Source: Amoebophrya sp. A120 (lineage: Eukaryota > Sar > Dinophyceae > Syndiniales > Amoebophryaceae). Taken from it: 64,000 nt of DNA. The stretch covers positions 8,761,224-8,825,223 of the forward strand of contig CAJINV010000002.1 of assembly GCA_905178155.1 (NCBI GenBank), given 5' to 3'. Shown here in pieces: positions 48,167-60,966 of the stretch. How positions within the stretch are numbered: the first letter of the stretch is position 1; each line of letters opens with the position of its first letter. The position numbers and the translations under genes were made by a program. Below the pieces are notes generated by a model. The model saw nothing but the letters and a program-made list of their open reading frames with translations, had not been told where the DNA came from and did no database searches.

Positions 48167-50940
48167 TCACATCATGTAGATGTTGCTGAAGTGAATGGCC
48201 GAGAACCTTGCGCTTTCTTCCTGGCACTTCGAGAGCATCATGGACGGTTGGTCGAGCATCAGGTAAAACTCCCGCTCTAGTGACCTGAAAAAATTGATGA
48301 CACTTACTTTGAAATGCATACTGAAACAAAAAAAAATTCAACATGATGCGTTGTCACTGTACTACAAACAAAAAAAAACATCAAACATGTTCTAAACCCC
48401 ACGCAGAAAAAGTACCTTTTCGCGCAGATCCAGCCTCTTTCGTGCTCTTTCAAACACACTTCCCGGTAATTGCAGTCGGAGTTTTTCGCAATTGTCGAAT
48501 GCAAACACTGCGCCAAGTACAAGTCTTTGTCGCCGTTTTGCAAATACTCCATCGTGTTCGGCGTGTTTACCTGCGACACGGTCAGCCGTCCGTTTTCCTT
48601 GTCGTCGTCCTTGCCCCCGGCACCCGAGCCATCCGCATTTCCGTCTCCCGGGGAGCTGTTGCCGTTGTTATTACCACCCGCCGTGTTGGACGTACTTGTG
48701 CCGCCCCCGGTAATGACGCTCGCCACAAGGTTGTAAACCCGCGATTGGGCGGACGCGGCTTGCTCCTTGTTTTTCTTCTTGCCGGACAGGGTGAGTGCGC
48801 CGTTTTTGTTCCCCTGGTGCGCATTAGTACCACTACCAGCTCCCCCGCCTCCGAGCAAAGTATTGCCGCTAGTACTCCCGCCCCCGAAGGCGGCGGAGAA
48901 GACATTTCGGCTCTGGGAACTGTGTCCGGTCGAGAAGTGGTTGGAGACCCGGAGCGCCTGGTTCGCGTGATTGAAGTAGAGAAAGCGGTACTCATCCTCT
49001 GCCGACATTACTAGGGAAAACTGCTTCTCGATAATCGGCACGAGCGTGGATAGATTCTCGCAGAGCTCTGGCGACGTGCTGTATTTTTTGATCGCCTCCA
49101 GTAGTCGTGCGTCCACGTTGACGTTCTTGTCGAAAACCAGCAAAAGTAGAACTCCGTGGTAGCAGAGCGCAACCAGCTGCCCCTCGGCGTTGTTACTCGG
49201 GAGAAACACCCGCGGGATGAACAGATTCCGATTGCTGGTCGCCGTGCTGGAGGTGTCGTCCGAGCCGAACAGGTAGCAACCGCTGTTGTGCGGCTGCGCG
49301 GATTTTTTCCTCCCAGCAGCACCTGTTCCGCTCCGCGCCGAGGGCAATACCGTGGCGGCACCGCCGAACAAGGTCGTTTCGATCAGGTTTGCCGCGGAAT
49401 TAGTGCTCGCACCCTCGGCGGCCTCGATCAAGTGCGATCTGCCGAACGCGCTGGAATGCGAATTGTTCGACGTGGGAATGCGGCCGTAGGGCGGCTGGTT
49501 CAGCTTCTCGTTCGAAACTTGCCCATTAAACAAATTAACGAGGTAGGAGTAGGCGACCTGGTTAAGTGTTGGTTGAATTTTTTAGACTTGACCATACGGT
49601 AAAAAATGCAGCTGACATCGATTGGCTCTGCCATAGATGTAGTTGCAGCCTGACGGCGATAACACTATGCCCTGGGACAACTTGTCCCAGCAACCATCTG
49701 TACGCAGCTGGCTACAAACATATGCTGCATGTGCTATATAACACTAGTATCATGTAGCAATCTATTTTCACATGAAAACCGCCACAAGTAATCTGGCGCA
49801 CTCTCTGAGTACCTTCATGTCCTCCAGATCCATGCCACTGTAGATGAGATGCGCCTTGTAAAACAGTGCGCAATTTCGGTACTCCACGCCCAGCATTTCT
49901 TTCAGTTTTGCCAGAAATGTTGCGATAGAGACGTAGGTGTTTCGTTCCACTGGTCCGTAGTGAAACCCATCGAGCTGGTAGAAAACACCGTTCGCCAACT
50001 GCGAGTCGAGCAAGTGGTGCGTCAAGGTTTCCAGATACGCAGGCACGAGGTCCTCCAGCAGGTCTGCCAGAAGTTCCCTTTGCTGCGACCTGGTTTTCAT
50101 GCTATGGCTGCTCATTTTTATTCCCGGTGCGATTTTTTTCCCATCTTCCTTTGAGGAACTTGACGCAGAAGTAGAAGTTCCTTGGCCCTTATTGTCGCCT
50201 TCCGGCAAAAAGTGCCGCACCTTTCCGTGAAGCAGTTGAAAGATGCTGTAGAGGTTTTTCAGCACCGCAAGCAGCGTGTTCTCCGGAATGATGGTTTCCA
50301 GTGACTCGCGAATGTCGATCACCTGCTGTCTGTGGTTGGGTCTGCTCGAGCTATTGTCCTCGCCCTTTTGCCCGTCAGGTGGTCCACCTAGGCCGTCATG
50401 GTCTCCCCGCGTCCTCGGGCTCTGCTTGTTTCCACCGGGAACCGTCACGGTTTTACTTCCGACAGTCACCGCGGGGTGCTTCACGGCGAGCGCGAACCAG
50501 ATGTTGTCTTCCACCTCTTCGAACCCGAAGGAGTAGTCCTTCGTCTTCATCGACCGCAGCGAGGAACATCGCTTCTTCTTTTGTTTCTTTATTCTACTGC
50601 TAGACGAACTGCTGCCTCCCGAGCCAGAGGTGCCGGCTGCGGCAGCTCCCGCCGGAGCCGTGGTTTTCGAGCCCGCCGGGCTGGCGGTGGATACGGTTTT
50701 TGTTTTTGGCTCCTTCGCAGGAGCATCCGTCATCATGTCCCACTGTCGCGTGAAATCCACCAAGCCCTGCACGAGCGACACCTGATTCCGTTTCTCCTCT
50801 TGCGTCACCAAACCGGGGTGGTAATACAGAATCTTCGCGTCCTGGTGTGCGAATTCCTTTTCGTCGTCCTGCAAGTGCGCGATTTCTTCGGGGGATGCTT
50901 TCGCTGTCGGATCCCACGCAAAAAAGCAGAACTGCGCCAT
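48167..50940 (-). CDS. CCZ1: Vacuolar fusion protein CCZ1 homologue, 3 exons
   Basis: Exons 49813-50940, 48416-49557 and 48167-48284; total 795 residues, junction phases agree. Introns of 255 and 131 bp use GTACTC/CAG and GTACTT/CAG. Family landmarks: FCFFAWDPT at the N-terminus, KILYYHPG, GLVDFTRQWD and EEVEDNIWFALAVKHP (first longin-like domain), LLAVLKNLYSIFQLLHG (start of the second), CYHGVLLLLVFDKNV and YRFLYFNHANQAL (third), and the C-terminal SLEREFYLMLD then FSAIHFSNIYMM. CCZ1 pairs with MON1; the complex is the guanine-nucleotide exchange factor that loads Rab7 on late endosomes and vacuoles. The protein is longer than the roughly 480 residues of animal CCZ1 because of Gly/Ser/Asn-rich inserts in exons 1 and 2. 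The ATG at 50938-50940 starts MAQFCFF; an upstream in-frame TTG is not needed. Confidence 0.9.
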
Positions 50941-52523
50941 GTTTGTGCTTTTAAGGAGGAACACTGCAGGTCCAAATCAACAGAATGAGGAGAAATAACT
51001 GCAGCTATTGTAAAGGCGAAATTTTATTCCTTGCTCTCGAGGACAATAATGCGCGTCTTTCTAAACCTAAAATCGTATTGTAAACTACTTCCGTTCCTGC
51101 GTCGATGTACAAAAGCGAATGGGCACCAACAGGATAACACGTGTTCCAGAGAGGTTTTGATGCTTGCAAGCGCGAAGCGGAAAGAAATGGCGATCGATTA
51201 TCAGCTGGTCAGCTAATTCTTCATCGATCCTGAGCTCGCCCCGTGCAGCGATAATTTTTGCGTTTCGCTAGTTCCAACACAATCCAGGGTATCTTCAGAG
51301 ACAGAGAGCTGCAGTATGCAAAAAGAATTCGAGAGCTTGATGCGCTTGCCTGTGAACATCGGTCTTCATCATCCTTGTTCCTCCAGATTGGAGGGCGTGG
51401 AAGAAGGGTTGCAGGTGGCATTTTCAATTGCCTGCAAATGAAAAAGTCGGGGGGGAAAGTACGGTTTCTAAGTACTTTCATACCTATGATGGGCAAGTAT
51501 GTTTTTCGACTTGGACAGATAGCAGCATCAACACTGCTTTTTCTGCTGGTACGGTTTTTGCAATCACAAAGCTCTTTACTGGAGGAACATTGGTATGCAA
51601 AAGCAAAAGTAGTTGTCATGTGCATATAGCTTGCTTATCATCCAGTCGGGCGATTACCGTGCGGAGTTTTCTTTTTTTTCTGATACACGAGAAATCGCCA
51701 TCAATATGAGTAGAATCGATAGGGGTGGAATTCGCTTAGTTATCAGTTAGAGGTACACAAAATACATATTTTTCTTCATACTTAAAAATTTTATATGCGC
51801 GGAAATTATATATATTATCACGATCGGAAATAGATACAAGTGGCCGATATGTTGTACGAATTTATTATCATTGGAACGACTAGAGCAGTACTTGGTGCGG
51901 TTTTGACCTTGTAACTGATCAGGTGCCGAGCTTGATGCTATTTTTTCACGACCGACTACGATAGATCTCTACGTCGTTGCTTGAGCTTCATGATCCTTGC
52001 ACTTTCTATGAACGCGGCACATAATTAAGCGTTTTTTTTACGAGGATGCGGCCCCCTGCGATATCTACAACTAACAGCCTAGTGCTTTTTGACTCAAGAT
52101 CTGTGCTGCTGCGCACAACCATCGAGAAAAGGCTTGCAAGACGGAGAAATTATATAAGTTAATGCACCAGCACGAAGCGCGATGGCATTTCGACAGCGGA
52201 TATCTTCCCACCGCTGCGGGATGCGTTTATTTTTTTTACTTTTCAGTTGTGCTGTCAGCTGGGTGCACATCATTTTTGTTGTGAATTTACTACACTGAAG
52301 TTGACTGCTATGCTTTCGCAACACAGAAAGCGGATACAACATGCCTCGAAGCAACGCAGAGTAGTGCTTTTGTTGATGTGTCGATGTGGATGCGATCAAG
52401 CTAACTACGGAGTAGAAATTACATCACGCAAGACAATATCAAAAATAATACTACTTCTTGTGTTCTTGAAAGTGAAGTTTTTTTTGCATTACAAATCTGC
52501 ATGTTAATCCGAGCGAAAAAAAT
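50941..52523. other. Intergenic spacer, 1.6 kb, A/T-rich in part
   Basis: This lies between the CCZ1 start and the end of the 11-exon gene. The stretch 51770-51840 is notably A/T-rich. Only short unsupported open frames occur; no RNA gene found. Confidence 0.5.
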
Positions 52524-55500
52524 CTACCCAAAAAGTTGCTTGTCGTTTACGGGGTCAATATCAAATTCGAAGCTATCGTCATTCAGCTCGAGGCTATCGC
52601 TTTTCGTTTTAGTATAAGTGAACTTTTGCGGCAAGCGTGGCAATTTCTTTTCGGTGATTCGGTCACTTTCCGCACAATTGCAGAGGGTATTATCACTTTC
52701 CCTGGCTCTTGCTTTTGCGGTAAGAATCGCGCAATTGAAAAGATCATCGCTACTTATTTCTTCACAAGTCAAATCTGAGCCAGTGTATAACTTTCCCCCT
52801 CTCCACCAACCACAAAAACACCTTCCCAACTCCGCGGCCCCATCCGGAACGCGGTGCGACATGGGGCCCAGTTGCACTGTCCTCCAGTTAGACTTTTGCA
52901 TTTCTCGGTAGGTGAGGCACGGCCCGCCGCCGGAAATAAAAGTTTTCTTGTAGATGATGATGTTTTTCTTGCACTTAGAGCATTCGCCGTTGTACTCTTT
53001 TTGGTGGTACTGCTTGTGCAGTTTGACGAGGTCGAGCTCCTTATGAAAAACGTCACTTGCGGCATCGACCTGCTTCTTCCACTTTCCACCCGCGTACTTG
53101 TTTCGATATTGTTGCAGCTCTTGTTCAAATTTCAGTTGCCCCTCGGATTTCGGCTCCTTCCGCACAGTGTCAGCAGTATGGATGCTAATTCGCGCCTACA
53201 AACAAGCCAGGTCATATAGTTGAAGCTCAGAGCCGTACATAAAAAAACTGGATGGCTACAGTTTGTCACGCGTGCAATGACTGCTGCGGTTTCATTTGTA
53301 GGCGGAATTTATTAGATATTTCAAATCAGGCAGCGGCTGCGGATTCTGCTGGTGCGGTTCGTCTTGCACCGCCTGTAAAATATTGGAAAAAATTATAAAC
53401 CGCACAAGGAGCGATCCATGCATGAGAAATCAGTCTGCTAATCGGGTCACAGCGAGAGCATTACACTGGGTGCACAAAATAGTTAGTACCTCTCTGTCTG
53501 CCACAACCTGCTTGCCAGCTGCTCCAAAAAGTCCAATCGCTCCTTCCAGAACCTTCTTCTCGTTCACTTTGATCTGGTCCGGGAGCATATTCTCTTCCTG
53601 AGTAGGCTCTTTAGCTTTCTTCGCGTTGTACTCGTCGATTTTCAGCCGGGCGTAGAACTGGATGTCGCTAGTCTTCTTGTCTATTTTTGCTTGCTCCATC
53701 TCGTCGGATAATTTTTTGTAAAAAGCCTTGATTGACATGCTCATCGTGCTGGCAACGCCGGTCGCGACGGCTTCATTTTTGTAGCACCCCTGCTTGACCA
53801 AGATCTTCTCGCCGTCCACTTCACCGAACATCATGCAAAACATAATGTCCCGCCAATGCTCGATCTGGTCTATTTGCTTCTCGACCCGCCGGAAAAAAAC
53901 CATCATCTGGTCCTTGGAGAATTCTTTTTCCTCCTTTTTCGGTCTGGTTTGCCACTCGTCAACTGCTGCAGTCGGTTTCTGTTGGCTTAGAATTTGCATC
54001 TCGGTAATGCCTTCCGGGGCATCAAAAAAAATTCCGTCCAGCATCTTCTTTTTCTCGCTGCTCGTCTTTTTATTTCCTTGGCGGGTCATGTGCTGAAACC
54101 TGACGTCCACCCGATAGTCTTGTAAGTCGCCAACAACCGAATCCGTGTTATTCTGCAGCGAGGAGTCATTTTGTTGTTGGTCATCTACCTTGGAGTTGTG
54201 GTGTGTGGAATTTTCTTCAAATACGTCCCACAAACGCTCCTCCCGTTCTTTCACACTGTTGTAGTCCAGCTTCCTCCAAAATTCGTATGGTTCGAAACAC
54301 TGCCGCCCATCCATGTCCGGGCGAAAGTTGATGATTCTTCGGGGTTCGTCCTGAAACAAGAACTCGCATGTTTTCTTCACGTCCGCTTGCTTGGAACTTT
54401 TTGCGCCCGTAGGATTTGGAAGAACACCGTACCCGGCCTCGATCGCAGCCTGCAACGGAGTAAGCTGCTCCGTGTCAAAAAACCAGCAAATTCTGCAGCG
54501 AGACTTGTTCAGGATTCTGTACCGCGCGTCTCTGACGACCCGGATTTCTTGAAAATGCCCCGAGGTGCACATATCAATGCGCGAGGAGGTGATGAGCAAG
54601 CATTTCAGCCGAGATTTCGTGGACATGGCGTGGGTTGGAAACGGAAGCGCCCAATTCCAATGCTCGTCTGGGTACTCGAACTCCGCGACGTTGCCAGCGT
54701 GTTTGTCATTTTCGTACTTCTTGGTCACGTCACCGCTGTAAGGTGACTCGAAACACCGGGCAAAACCTGAAGGCATCACATATTTACACTTTTAAAAAAT
54801 TATTGGCATGAAATTGCTGCTCGTTTTGCGCATTTTGGACGAACGTAAGCTGCTGCACAGGATTCAGCTGCAGATCAAATGCACAACCATAGGACACACG
54901 CATAAACAATTATACTTGTACTAGATGCACACTTTTATAAGCAAGCATGGCGCGCAGCATCCCGCAATTGAATTTCAAAAATACCTCTCCACTTTCCCAC
55001 AGCCTCGCCGCTGATCACCCGTGTGCTCCTCTGGAACTCTTGGTGTGCTTTCGGCAGGCGACCCGTAGCGGGTTGGTTAGGATCGGGCTCGTCAGATCCA
55101 GTTGCTTGGCCCTCTCCAAAATGCACTGCGTGGGGATCTAAAATATCCGCTTCCCGCAACACGACTACTACCAAGACCTGCAGGCTCAAATTGACGGACA
55201 GCACCTGGACAATGCGGGATCTCTTGTGGTAGAGGTAAATTTCCAGGCAGAGTGGTTTTCCTGCTTCGGTGTAGGCGTGGAGGAGAAAAAATAAGTACAG
55301 ACACTGGAGTCTGCCTCGCTGGCAGGCAGTTTGGTACTCTTCGGCTCCCTGGCAGATGTCGGTATGATGCTCGTCGATTATCGCCTCACAAACGCGGCGC
55401 TCGTGGAGACGCATGGTAGCGCACTTGTGATTTAGAAACTCTTTTACTTCAGCTTCCGACATTCCGTGTTTTGCGTGGTCCAAGTTCATGAATTGCTTCA

Positions 55501-58500
55501 ATTCTGGCAGGGCTTCCGCCAACTCGGGGTACTCGGTGTGCTGCTGGAGATTTCTTTGCAACTGCGGTTTCGGGTCGTTGTTCCACGCCGTGTTCTGTAT
55601 TTTCATCATGTAGAGCATGCGCACGATGTCACTGGGTTTGCGAAGCGTGGCCATATTTTCGAACTCCGTGCCGTCCGGCCACAAATATTCGCGGCATTTA
55701 TCATAGTCGACGTCGGGCTCGTTTTCCAGCAACTGCCGGCCGTCCAAGACACTGTTGCTGTCCATGCAGCCTTTCCGTGTATAGAGCGTGGAAACAGGAT
55801 CGTATGCTCGAAAACACGGCACCCAGGTCGGAAGACAAGACTCCTGCAACGCGTACTGGGTGCACTGTTTGATTGTTGTTTCAATGTGTGTCATTTGTCA
55901 TGCATAAAACGCAAGTCATTTTGCATTTCGGATTCGCAAAAAAAAATCAATATCTGCATTTTGGTACCTGCTGTAAAATCCCAGAGTTGTTGCCGCGACG
56001 CGACGTCCTGGAGAGAATGCCGCCGTACGCTTCTATACCCCGCGTACTGGGTATCATTACCGCCGGAAATTGTTCCAAAAAACTTTTCGCTTGTTCCGCC
56101 CCCTCCTTCTCATAAACTATTAACCACTTCCGGATGAGCCAACTATTCTCCATCTTCCCGAGTCCTGCGATCAGCTTACTGGCGATGGGATTTTTCCGCA
56201 GCCCCTTGACCTCCAAGATTTTCTCGAAAAGCTGGAGCTCGAACTTGTGCGAGCCCATGATCGCTCGATCGCGAAAGTGTGTGTAGCAAGCGGCCTTCGT
56301 CGTAGCAGTCTTTGTTGCCTGGATCGCGGATACTTCCTCCTCTTCCAAAAAATGGTACGGAGAACTTTCCAGGAATGCGAGGAAAGAGCGGTGCTGTTGC
56401 TTCAGGTAAAAATCCCGATCGCGACAAATTTCGGCAACTGAAGACTTCCACCCCTGGAGGTCGGATGGCAAATGCGCAAAATCCTCAAGCGTGAGGTCCA
56501 ACCCGGGCTTCATCCCGTAAAGTAACATTCTCTTTTCCATTGAGAGGCGGAGTTGCTGGGTTTTCACGGCCTTTTGCAATACCTGTTTTGTATTAGAACA
56601 TTATTTTTTTTGATGCAGTCGCGAAATAGAGATATTAACGGCCGCAGTGCCCTGATTGTGTATCGCCAGCAAAATGCAAAGCAATTTTCTTAGCATGAAA
56701 CTGCAGTAGTATAACCATAAACGTGTGCGCTTTGCATGACAAAAGCATGATCATCTGTACCCAGAAGAACCCCGCTCCGTAGGTTTCCGCAAATTTGTCC
56801 TCTTGATTCATCCGGAGAGATCGGCGAAGATCGTTTTCGAAGTGGGAATTGGACAAAAACGCCGTGTCCGCTAGCATGCTTGGAGACTGGCTGTAAAAAC
56901 CCGCCCGCTGGTTCAAATTCACCCAGCCGATGGCTATGGTGGCCCCATGATAATACAGGGGTGCTCTTTTGCACAGTTCGCATATTAACGCCGCCATCCG
57001 AATGCTTTCGTCAGCAAGTGTTGCACAGATGGAAACAATCGTGTTCGGATCGTCATCCGGGCCGAGTTTGGTCAGAGTTTCTTCCATCATGTTTCTCCCC
57101 TCCTGTTCCTTCCGCTCCCTTTTTCTCTCATCTAATTCCGTTATCCAGCTTGCAACGTCCCAAAAACCGTCTTGCTTGACCTTGTCGTCTAGCTCCTGCA
57201 CCTCGTCGTGAAAACTCCACACGGCCTTTTCCCTTCTTTTCGTGTTTGGTAGTTTGGCTTTGTTATGTCTGTTCTCGTCATCATCATCGGACTCGGAGTC
57301 GGTTTCAGCGTCGGCTTTGTCGATTGCTGATGTAATTTTGAATTCAAAATTTGAAAACAATTACGAAAGGCCTTACATTTGAAAACTTTGCATGACAAAA
57401 CCATCGGCGAACTACAGATGCAAAAAACAAAAAGTGCTTTTCTCTCTTTCCACTCCTGACCGCTTTTTGTCTTTGAACTGTAGCTTGTTGCAGGATTGGG
57501 CTAGGACGTAATCCAGTTCGAGTTTCTTCCACATGATTAACGAAGGCCTCCCATCTTTCGCAGCAGTTACAAAAATCTCCGAGTCGAGGGCCTTGCGATT
57601 TGGATTCTCGATGTAGAGAAAGCACCGGAATGCGAACCGCAACGTCGTCCACCCTGTTTTCGCGAAAAAACAAGTATAATCCATCTGGCAGAACCGCTCC
57701 TTGCTACTGAAGTTTCCCAATTGCGAGCGGATGAGTTTGCACCGAATCCTCACCGCATCTGCAAAATCCGGACTATCGTACGAGCAGTTGATTTCCGCCT
57801 CCAGATCCTCCCTGAACTCGCCGACCAGTCTGATGATGTCGTTGTCGTCGCAAGATTCGATGACCGCTGTGTAGAAATCGCCAAACTTTATGGAGTGTTT
57901 TCCTTTCGCCGTACTCCTCAGCCTGTAGAGGCGCTTCATCTTCACCGGCAGCATTTTCTCCGCAATTTTGATGGATTGCCGGTTCTCGTCGTGCGGGACG
58001 TCCCAATTGCAAATCGAGGGGCAGTATGAAAGTTAAAGACTCAGATACACATTTCAAAAATCGATCACCGTCGTATTTGTCATGCAGGTTTTCTAGTAGT
58101 GTCGCGCAAACATATATCTGAATCATTTTCACAAGATAAATCCCCGCGCTCAGCGCGCCACTGCGGGTAGGAATTCGCCGAACACTTGTCCATTGTGAAG
58201 ACCGTCGGGATGTCCACTCCAAGCCGGCCCCAATTCGTCAGGAAGGAAATGATCTCCAACAAGGCCGACAGCCAACAGCTGTATTTTTTTTGCTGGTAGG
58301 TGTAGTTGTAATCGGCGGTGTCAAGTTTTTTCAGGAACTTTTGGATATCCTGAAAAGAACCTTCCGGAAGCGCGACGAGCAGCATGCTCAGCGTGAACGC
58401 CTCATCAAGCGTGTCAAACAAAAACCCGCGAATTCGACTTTGAACAAACTCTCGTCCACCTAACCGCACGCCATCCAAGGCGCATCCCACTGCGTGTCCG

Positions 58501-60966
58501 TACCGGGTATTCATCATCGCGTTGACCTTGATCACCTGCAGAATCCAGCAAACATAACCCAAGACCAGCATTTGTCGTGCTTTTTCCAGATGCTGCGTGA
58601 AGAGCGGGCTGTACGGCACGGCGCACATGGAGATGTGATGAGCGAATGGTAGTTGTTTTCTCCCTGCTTCTGCAATGGTGATAATTACGGGCGTGCGGTC
58701 CTGCAGCTGGTATCCTGAGGTAGAGTGATTTTTTTGAAATATTGCATGACAAATTGCGGAATGTCATTTCACGCAAGTTTATGCATGGCAAAAATCTAAG
58801 TACCTAATCCCGGACGTTCTTGTGCGTCCCACATTTCGACAATGCGCCCGCACCACTGATTGAAATACTCCGCCATAGTTTCGATGCCCTGATTCAAATT
58901 TTAAGGTCAGCACTGTTTGTCATGCAGATTTCAGTAATCGTGAACAGTCAATATGCATAATCACGCGGACAATAAAAAGCATGCATTTGCTATGCGCAGC
59001 GCCATCAAATAATACTCGCGTCGTCCCATGTTGCAGAAGCCAACCGACAAATTGCTCAGAGGAGAAGTCGACTGTGGGTGTATCTGATAAGAAGACTATA
59101 AAGATGCGAAATATTTTCCGACACGCCGAGAAAGGTGCAACAAACTAAAATCGCCAAAATATGACATGCGTTTTTTGGTACAACATAGATGCTTCGAATT
59201 TGTTGGCTTCTTTTGCGCAACACGGTTTTTATTTCCGGACGGACAAATTCGAAACAGTCCTGCCGTCGAATTGTTTCTGCTAAAGTACGCGCAGCTCAAA
59301 AAAGACAAAACGATGCGCAAATCGACAATAAACAACTCAAACGCGAACAATCGCTGTGAGCTAGCTTTTTTGTGCAATTTTGGATGTGCCACTTCTATGC
59401 GCAAGTATCATGCGCGATCAAAGTGCAGCGACGCTGCGTGCAATCATGATGCTGGAGCGCGAAGTAAAAGCTCCACGCTCGAGCTCCACGCTCGAGCGTG
59501 GAGCTCGAACGTGGAGCTCGAACGTGGAGCTCGAGCGTGGAGGTCCAACTTGGAGCATACTTGTGTATTCTGACGTGCGAAGTTCTGCTGTGTGTGATGC
59601 TCAAAAATATGCTCTTTGTTATGCTCAAAAAGTGACTACCTTTTTGACTACCCAAAAATTTCTTAGACCCCACGGCGCGCTCTCTGTTTGCGCGCTCAAA
59701 ATTATGCTTGTTTTTATGCTCAAAATTATGCTTTTTCTTATGCTCAGAATTATGCTCAATCATCGCGCTCTCGCGAGAAGAGCAAGCTCGACGCCTTAGC
59801 GTGATGCTCAAACGCGGAGATTGATCAAGCAGAGAAGCCTAAAACTACCAAAAGCGGAAGTGCTCGAAAAACCTAAAATGGATTTCGGATTTAGGCTTTC
59901 GCGAAGCCCCCTTTTTTTAAAATGCAGCTTCTTAAAGGCCGCGCTCTTTTACCCATCTTGAATGCGCGCATAAAATTGCAGCGCAGACCTCCAGCTCGCT
60001 GCCGTCCACAGCAAATAAGCACGTGATCCGCATCAAATACAGCATCAACGCTGCGGCGCTTTTCGGCAAAAAGGCTGCTCCCCAAGAGGATTAATAAGCT
60101 CTGGGCATTGTGGCATCAAAATACCATAACACATGTAGAAGGATTGCTACAATAACAAGTATTACACGCTTTTGGCATGATTTGCGCAACAAAAACACTA
60201 CTAAAAAAAGGTAAATATGTACTCGCTTTGCCTGTGAAGGTTATCATCCCGGACATGTGGGCTATGCTAATGAAACGTCGCAGCTTCACCTTGAATGTAG
60301 ATGCTGCGATAAATAACTGTGTTGCTTTACCATACAAAGCTACTGCATCCATTCAAGGCAGAACTGCGAGCTACATTTCTTAAACAGACCTTGCATCTGT
60401 TCGACAGGCACAACCTGCCCGAGAAACACGTCCCGAAACACATCTGCTTGGTAGTTGCAGGCGACCAGCGGCTTGATCAGCAGCTCGGCGAAGATTGCGG
60501 CAAACTGCGCCGTCGTATGCTCCAACTTTTTCTTCACACGATTGCTCTGCTCCTCTTTGAAGTACTTCTTACACCGGCCGTTGATCAACATGAAGAACGC
60601 GTCCATCGTCAGCAAATCGGGACCGTCTGACCCTTCCGGAATCATAACCCACTGCTGTTTTTTTGCGGTCTCGGATTGCCCTTGTCGCTGCACGAGGCAG
60701 GTGTGCGTTTCGTTTTTGAAAATCTCCAGCATCAGGGTCAATGCTTTCCCACGGAGCGTGTACTGCTGCAAGAAGTCCTTCTTCGGATGGTCTTGCCACT
60801 CGTCCCGAGTACAGTTGCGAAGGTCCGTGATGGTTTTTACAAAGTGCTCCAGCGGAACACCTAGCAACAGCTCATTGACAGCGATCAAAGGCACGTCTGT
60901 CAACGCCGTTGCCTCAATGTCGATGTCGACGGGGGAAGACCCCGCAAACGACGCCAGTCGTTCCAT
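52524..60966 (-). CDS. Unrecognised protein of about 1,976 residues, 11 exons
   Basis: Exons (minus): 60390-60966, 59016-59071, 58804-58888, about 58143-58714, 57456-about 58014, 56761-57326, 55968-56582, 54985-55864, 53490-54766, 53304-53372, 52524-53195. Joins agreeing in phase include RPGL-GYQLQD, FFW-VLQKAV, GILQQ-CTQYAL, GKWR-GFARCF and VADRE-AVQDEP. The ATG at 60964-60966 starts MERLASFAG. The protein is a mixed alpha/beta globular type, not low-complexity: for example HWNWALPFPTHAMSTKSRLK, RRIINFRPDMDGRQCFEPYE, and EKQIDQIEHWRDIMFCMMFG. The last exon has a Cys-pair region (ECSKCKK, RCFCGWW) that could bind metal. One acidic spacer (ETDSESDDDDEN) is visible. No family recognised. Most introns are 89-218 bp and several carry the TTTGTCATGCA motif; the first is 1,318 bp. 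The junction near 58014-58143 is unresolved: the frames agree only with an unusual border. Confidence 0.8.
53196..53303 (-). mobile_element. Small introner-like intron with a 10-bp terminal inverted repeat
   Basis: The ends are CGCCTACAAA and TTTGTAGGCG on the minus strand, a perfect 10-bp inverted repeat, with AATT just outside on both sides. Treated as an intron of 108 bp it begins GC and ends AG and joins LINS to ARISIHT in frame. The first stop (TGA) falls within it. Confidence 0.7.
57327..57455 (-). other. Intron with a TCAG direct repeat at its borders and non-GT donor
   Basis: TCAG occurs at the end of the upstream exon (57456-57459) and at the intron end (57327-57330). The join gives KKRS-AIDKADAETD in frame whichever copy is kept. 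No GT...AG pair fits, so the ends are GA...AG or equivalent. The intron contains TTTTGTCATGCAAAG. No strong inverted repeat seen. Confidence 0.6.
59471..59543. repeat. Inverted and tandem 14-bp repeats (GAGCTCCACGCTC) in a long intron
   Basis: Within the 1,318-bp intron 59072-60389, the arms 59471-59493 and 59494-59516 are reverse complements with one mismatch in 23, without a loop. Further copies of GTGGAGCTCGA follow to 59543. The structure could form a cruciform or RNA hairpin. Confidence 0.85.
59596..59762. repeat. Cluster of short TTATGCTCAAAA-type repeats
   Basis: At least five near-copies of (T)TATGCTCAAAA or its relatives (TATGCTCAGAATTATGCTCA) lie in the same long intron, just downstream of the inverted repeat. 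The spacing is irregular at 15-40 bp. The role is unknown; simple local duplication is the likely cause. Confidence 0.7.

Noticed and set aside
57773-58222. Continuous frame crossing the junction at 58014-58143 without splicing
   Set aside because: Downstream it reads in a frame rich in Arg/Gln/Gly nonsense-like sequence, while the other frame (WDVPHDENRQSIKIAEKM) is clearly coding.
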